This document shows positions 61,523 to 64,000 of a DNA stretch of 64,000 nt, piece by piece. Below the pieces are notes generated by a model. It was not told the origin of the DNA. It made no database searches and saw only the letters and a list, made by a program, of their open reading frames with translations. Source of the DNA: Pseudomonas abietaniphila (GTDB taxonomy: Bacteria; Pseudomonadota; Gammaproteobacteria; Pseudomonadales; Pseudomonadaceae); contig NZ_FNCO01000010.1 of assembly GCF_900100795.1 (NCBI RefSeq), positions 62,001 to 126,000 on the forward strand, written 5' to 3'. Each line of letters opens with the position of its first letter. Position 1 is the first letter of the stretch. The translations under genes and the position numbers were made by a program.

Positions 61523-61560
61523 AAAAAAAGACCCCGTCGGCGCAAACCGGCGGGGTCTTT
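61523..61560. terminator. Bidirectional terminator between argB and DUF4124 gene
   Basis: AAAGACCCCG-T-CGG pairs with CCG-G-CGGGGTCTTT around a CGCAAA loop, with A- and T-rich flanks on both sides. It serves the convergent genes on both strands. Confidence 0.9.
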
Positions 61561-61589
61561 CTGTATGTCGAGGGTCTTGTTTCAGCGCT

Positions 61590-62204
61590 TCACTGCGCGA
61601 GTAACTGCTTCAAACGCGCTCGATCCTGGGCGAATTCGGTATCGGCCTGCTGTCGCGCGGTCTGATACCGCAAGATGTCGACCTTGAGGTTCTGCTGCTG
61701 ATCACGTACATCGTTCATCTGATCGATGAGACTCTGCGGCACCTGTCGCCCTGCCCGCTCCTGATCCGCAGCCTGACCTTGCAAGGCTGCCTGCTGGGTC
61801 GACAGGTTCTGGATGTTGCCTTGCGCAACCGAGATAAGGCCGTCCAGCTCCGCGAGTTTCCGCGTTCGCGCACGGTCCACGTCTGCCAGGCTGCTGTACA
61901 GGTGCAACAACTGCGCATCGGCGTCAGCCTGGACCTTGGCCGCCTGCGCGGCGGCTTGCGCCTCTCGCGCCTGATCGGCTGTGGGCGCGGGCGGCACGAC
62001 CTGAATCACGCGACCGCGCTGATTCAGCACTTCGTAGCCCTTACCGGAGTACTCAGCGGGCACGCCCTGACGATCCAGCACGGTCACCCCGCGACTGTCG
62101 ACATAGCGATAGAGCAGGATGCCCGGATTATCGTCGGCTTGAACGCTTGCAACGCAGCCCACACCCAGAACCCAACAAAGACCTACTGTGCCCAGCTTGA
62201 GCAT
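61590..62204 (-). CDS. DUF4124 domain-containing exported protein
   Basis: This 204-residue protein has a signal peptide (MLKLGTVGLCWVLGVGCVASVQA). A DUF4124 beta-domain at about 28-70 reads LLYRYVDSRGVTVLDRQGVP, then AEYSGKGYEVLNQRGRVIQV. A long Ala/Gln-rich coiled coil follows (REAQAAAQAAKVQADADAQL and LRYQTARQQADTEFAQDRA). It probably acts as a periplasmic or envelope structural protein; no activity is known. It lies 22 bases beyond pyrE on the same strand. Confidence 0.87.
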   Translation of the reverse strand: MLKLGTVGLCWVLGVGCVASVQADDNPGILLYRYVDSRGVTVLDRQGVPAEYSGKGYEVLNQRGRVIQVVPPAPTADQAREAQAAAQAAKVQADADAQLLHLYSSLADVDRARTRKLAELDGLISVAQGNIQNLSTQQAALQGQAADQERAGRQVPQSLIDQMNDVRDQQQNLKVDILRYQTARQQADTEFAQDRARLKQLLAQ

Positions 62205-62226
62205 AAAAACGAGATCCTCTGATGAC

Positions 62227-62868
62227 TCAGATTCCGTACTGAGCCCGATACGCTTCGACGGCAGGTAGATGTTGTTTGAGCTGAGGATCGTCAGCCAGGA
62301 ACTCGAGAACCTGGTTCAACGAAACGATGCTCACCACCGGGATGCCGAAGTCACGTTCGACCTCCTGGATCGCAGAAAGCTCACCGTTTCCACGCTCCTG
62401 ACGATTCAATGCGATCAGCACGCCCGCCGCATTCGCGCCCTGAGCCTGGATGATCTGCATGACTTCGCGAATCGCGGTACCCGCCGTGATCACGTCGTCG
62501 ATAATCAGGACATCGCCGGTCAGTGGAGCCCCCACCAGACTCCCGCCTTCACCGTGCGCCTTGGCCTCTTTGCGGTTGAAACACCACGGCAGGTCAAGGT
62601 TGTGGTGATCGGCCAAAGCTACGGCTGTCGCGGCCGCCAGAGGAATACCCTTGTACGCTGGCCCGAACAGAACATCGAAGGAAATACTGCTTTCCACGAC
62701 GGCGGCGGCATAGAACTTACCCAGTTGAGCAAGCGCTGAACCGCTGTTGAAAAGACCGGCATTGAAGAAGTAAGGACTGGTGCGTCCCGACTTCAAAGTG
62801 AACTCACCGAAGCGCAAAACCCCGCGATCGATGGCAAAACGAATGAAATCGCGCTGATACGCCTGCAT
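62227..62868 (-). CDS. pyrE: Orotate phosphoribosyltransferase
   Basis: This 213-residue enzyme makes orotidine-5-phosphate from orotate and PRPP in pyrimidine synthesis. The start MQAYQRDFIRFAIDRGVLRF is the family N terminus, so the 7 extra upstream codons are excluded. It has TLKSGRTSPYFFNAG, FGPAYKGIPLAAATA and the PRPP loop VLIIDDVITAGTA. It is divergent from crc, the usual Pseudomonas arrangement. The 82-base gap holds both promoters; TATCAT at 62918-62923 is a possible -10 for crc. Confidence 0.97.
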   Translation of the reverse strand: MQAYQRDFIRFAIDRGVLRFGEFTLKSGRTSPYFFNAGLFNSGSALAQLGKFYAAAVVESSISFDVLFGPAYKGIPLAAATAVALADHHNLDLPWCFNRKEAKAHGEGGSLVGAPLTGDVLIIDDVITAGTAIREVMQIIQAQGANAAGVLIALNRQERGNGELSAIQEVERDFGIPVVSIVSLNQVLEFLADDPQLKQHLPAVEAYRAQYGI

Positions 62869-62950
62869 GAAAAAAGCCCCGAATACCACGGATTTAGCTA
62901 ATTAGGTAGAGCTCGGGTATCATACACGCACGTGATTTTTGGGGCCATTT

Positions 62951-63730
62951 ATGCGGATCATCAGTGTGAACGTTAATGGTATTCAGGCTGCAGTCGAGCG
63001 TGGTTTGCTCAGTTGGCTGCAAGCCCAGAATGCCGACGTCATCTGTCTTCAGGATACCCGCGCCTCCGCCTTTGAACTGGACGATCCAGCTTACCAACTG
63101 GACGGCTACTTCCTGTATGCCTGCGATGCCGAAGTTCCTGCCCAAGGTGGTGTGGCGCTTTACTCGCGGCTGCAGCCAAAGGCGGTAATCAACGGTCTGG
63201 GCTTTGAAACGGCCGACCGTTACGGGCGATACCTGCAGGCGGATTTCGACAAAGTCAGTATTGCAACCTTGCTGCTCCCCTCCGGGATGAACGGCGATGA
63301 GGACTTGAACCAGAAGTTCAAGCTCATGGACGACTTCGGCAAGTACCTGGACAAGCAACGCCGCAAGCGTCGCGAGTACATTTATTGTGGCTCGCTCTAC
63401 GTTGCGCAGCAGAAGCTGGACATCAAGAACTGGCGCGACAGCCAGCAATCTCCGGGCTTCCTGGCGCCAGAGCGTGCCTGGATGGACGAGATTGTCGGCA
63501 ACATGGGTTATGTCGACGCCCTGCGCGAAGTCAGCCGCGAAGGCGACCAGTACAGCTGGTGGCCGGATAACGAACAGGCCGAGATGCTGAATCTGGGCTG
63601 GCGGTTCGACTATCAGTTGCTGACGCCGGGTCTGCGCCGTTTCGTACGCAGCGCACGCCTGCCACGCCAGCCGCGCTTCTCACAGCACGCGCCGCTGATT
63701 GTGGACTACGACTGGACGTTGACGATCTGA
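62951..63730 (+). CDS. crc: Crc, catabolite repression control protein
   Basis: This 259-residue member of the exonuclease III/EEP fold works with Hfq at A-rich mRNA sites to repress use of secondary carbon sources. It starts MRIISVNVNGIQAAVERGLL. The nuclease residues are lost: LQE of ExoIII is LQDTRAS, the GDxN motif is replaced by CGSLYVA, and SDH is SQHAPL. Length and position next to pyrE identify it as Crc rather than an ExoIII. GGGG precedes the ATG at 62951; an upstream start in the same frame would add four residues. Confidence 0.95.
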   Translation: MRIISVNVNGIQAAVERGLLSWLQAQNADVICLQDTRASAFELDDPAYQLDGYFLYACDAEVPAQGGVALYSRLQPKAVINGLGFETADRYGRYLQADFDKVSIATLLLPSGMNGDEDLNQKFKLMDDFGKYLDKQRRKRREYIYCGSLYVAQQKLDIKNWRDSQQSPGFLAPERAWMDEIVGNMGYVDALREVSREGDQYSWWPDNEQAEMLNLGWRFDYQLLTPGLRRFVRSARLPRQPRFSQHAPLIVDYDWTLTI

Positions 63731-63742
63731 CGTTCAGTTGCT

Positions 63743-63772
63743 CAAAAAAAAGCCGACGTGAAGTCGGCTTTT
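63743..63772 (+). terminator. Terminator of crc
   Basis: AGCCGAC and GTCGGCT form a stem around a GTGAA loop, preceded by eight A residues and followed by TTTTG. It lies 13 bases after the crc stop. Confidence 0.88.
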
Positions 63773-63803
63773 GTTTGTCCGGCGTTTAGACAGCTGCCTG
63801 ACC

Positions 63804-63940
63804 CTGTAGGAGCGTGGCTTGTCCCGCGATCTGGCGCGAAGCGGCAGCGAATTCATCGATGTCGTCCTATCAGGGATATTTCGAATTCAGCTTTTACGTC
63901 CGGTTCCCGGCCGATCGCGGGACAAGCCACGCTCCTACAG
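63804..63940. repeat. REP-type inverted pair, TAGGAGCGTGGCTTGTCCCGCG family
   Basis: CTGTAGGAGCGTGGCTTGTC is paired with GACAAGCCACGCTCCTACAG at about 97 bases distance, between crc and the next gene. It is the longest perfect match in this family. Confidence 0.87.
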
Positions 63941-63962
63941 GTGCAGCAAACCATCGCCTCGC

Positions 63963-64000
63963 TTACTTGATCAACCGCCAGGTAAACGGATAACGATAGG
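63963..64000 (-). CDS. C-terminal fragment of a protein, possibly DUF4870 family
   Basis: The last 11 codons plus stop of a minus-strand gene are visible: YRYPFTWRLIK followed by TAA. The ending (YRYP)FT-RLIK resembles DUF4870-type small membrane proteins, but 11 residues are too few for certainty. The rest lies beyond the right edge. Confidence 0.4.
   Translation of the reverse strand, partial: YRYPFTWRLIK

Noticed and set aside
62951..63730. Exonuclease III annotation for crc
   Set aside because: Key nuclease residues (LQE, GDxN, SDH) are replaced, and the pyrE neighbour fits Crc.
4022..63940. Repeated GC-rich intergenic palindromes as a CRISPR array
   Set aside because: They are isolated inverted pairs scattered over 60 kb, not tandem direct repeats with spacers, and no cas genes are present. 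They fit REP elements.

Overview
The window is a gamma-proteobacterial chromosome segment from a Pseudomonas of the fluorescens/syringae lineage. Three things point there: high-GC coding; gene families typical of the genus (AlgR/AlgZ, long-form AlgC, SutA, Crc, class I CyaA, TIGR02647); and a gene order that, from memory, follows the P. aeruginosa PAO1 stretch from algR to crc (algR-algZ-argH ... cyaA-cyaY-lptM-lysA-dapF-xerC ... amtB-glnK-ubiK-comM ... rep-xpt ... dadX-dadA-lrp ... rpmG-rpmB-radC-coaBC-dut-algC-argB ... pyrE-crc). I see no rRNA, tRNA, CRISPR array, insertion sequence or prophage.

Layout. 1-7.6 kb: the start of algR and all of algZ, divergent from argH, then a glutathione S-transferase, two small conserved proteins and the class I adenylate cyclase cyaA. 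7.7-13.2 kb: cyaY with a DUF1289 gene, divergent from the tight lptM-lysA-dapF-DUF484-xerC-HAD operon. 13.2-16.8 kb: sutA, a YjbQ-family gene, and glnK-amtB behind a candidate sigma-54/NtrC promoter; then ubiK. 16.8-20 kb: an AT-richer block between ubiK and comM holding a HigA antitoxin without an intact toxin and a three-gene ABC-2 exporter whose first permease appears frameshifted. 20.2-29 kb: comM, a RelB/DinJ-type antitoxin beside what looks like a toxin stub, a Cache chemoreceptor, a LysR regulator divergent from a MATE pump, and a degenerate-GGDEF/EAL protein. 29-31.6 kb: rep and xpt. 31.6-36.2 kb: a sulfide/persulfide oxidation module (FisR-like sigma-54 activator, persulfide dioxygenase, sulfide:quinone oxidoreductase, TauE/SafE exporter). 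36.2-45.5 kb: an acetyl-CoA hydrolase/transferase, a cytochrome c5, an XRE-cupin regulator, the D-alanine catabolic cluster dadX-ridA-dadA with divergent lrp, a YkgJ-type protein and a PuuB-like oxidase. 45.7-52.7 kb: DUF1127, MocR, phospholipase D, MFS, aldehyde dehydrogenase and cupin genes. 52.8-64 kb: rpmB-rpmG, a peptide-binding protein, radC, coaBC-dut-algC-argB, DUF4124, and pyrE divergent from crc.

How the genes work together. The sulfur module forms a pathway: SQR makes sulfane sulfur from sulfide, the dioxygenase oxidises glutathione persulfide to sulfite, TauE/SafE probably exports sulfite or a related anion, and the three-cysteine FisR-like activator senses sulfane sulfur. The dad genes racemise L-alanine and oxidise D-alanine, with RidA removing reactive imine products and Lrp as activator. 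GlnK-AmtB couples ammonium uptake to nitrogen status. lysA/dapF complete lysine synthesis; argH/argB serve arginine synthesis; coaBC, dut and pyrE are cofactor and nucleotide housekeeping.

At least eleven REP-type paired inverted repeats (families starting GTGGGAGCGAATTC, TAGGAGCG(T)GGCTTG, TAGGAGCGCGCTTGCCCGCG and relatives) sit between genes. Most starts were moved inward to the methionine (or TTG/GTG) that has a Shine-Dalgarno sequence and fits the family. Functional calls rest on recognition of families and motifs by eye, not on database searches.
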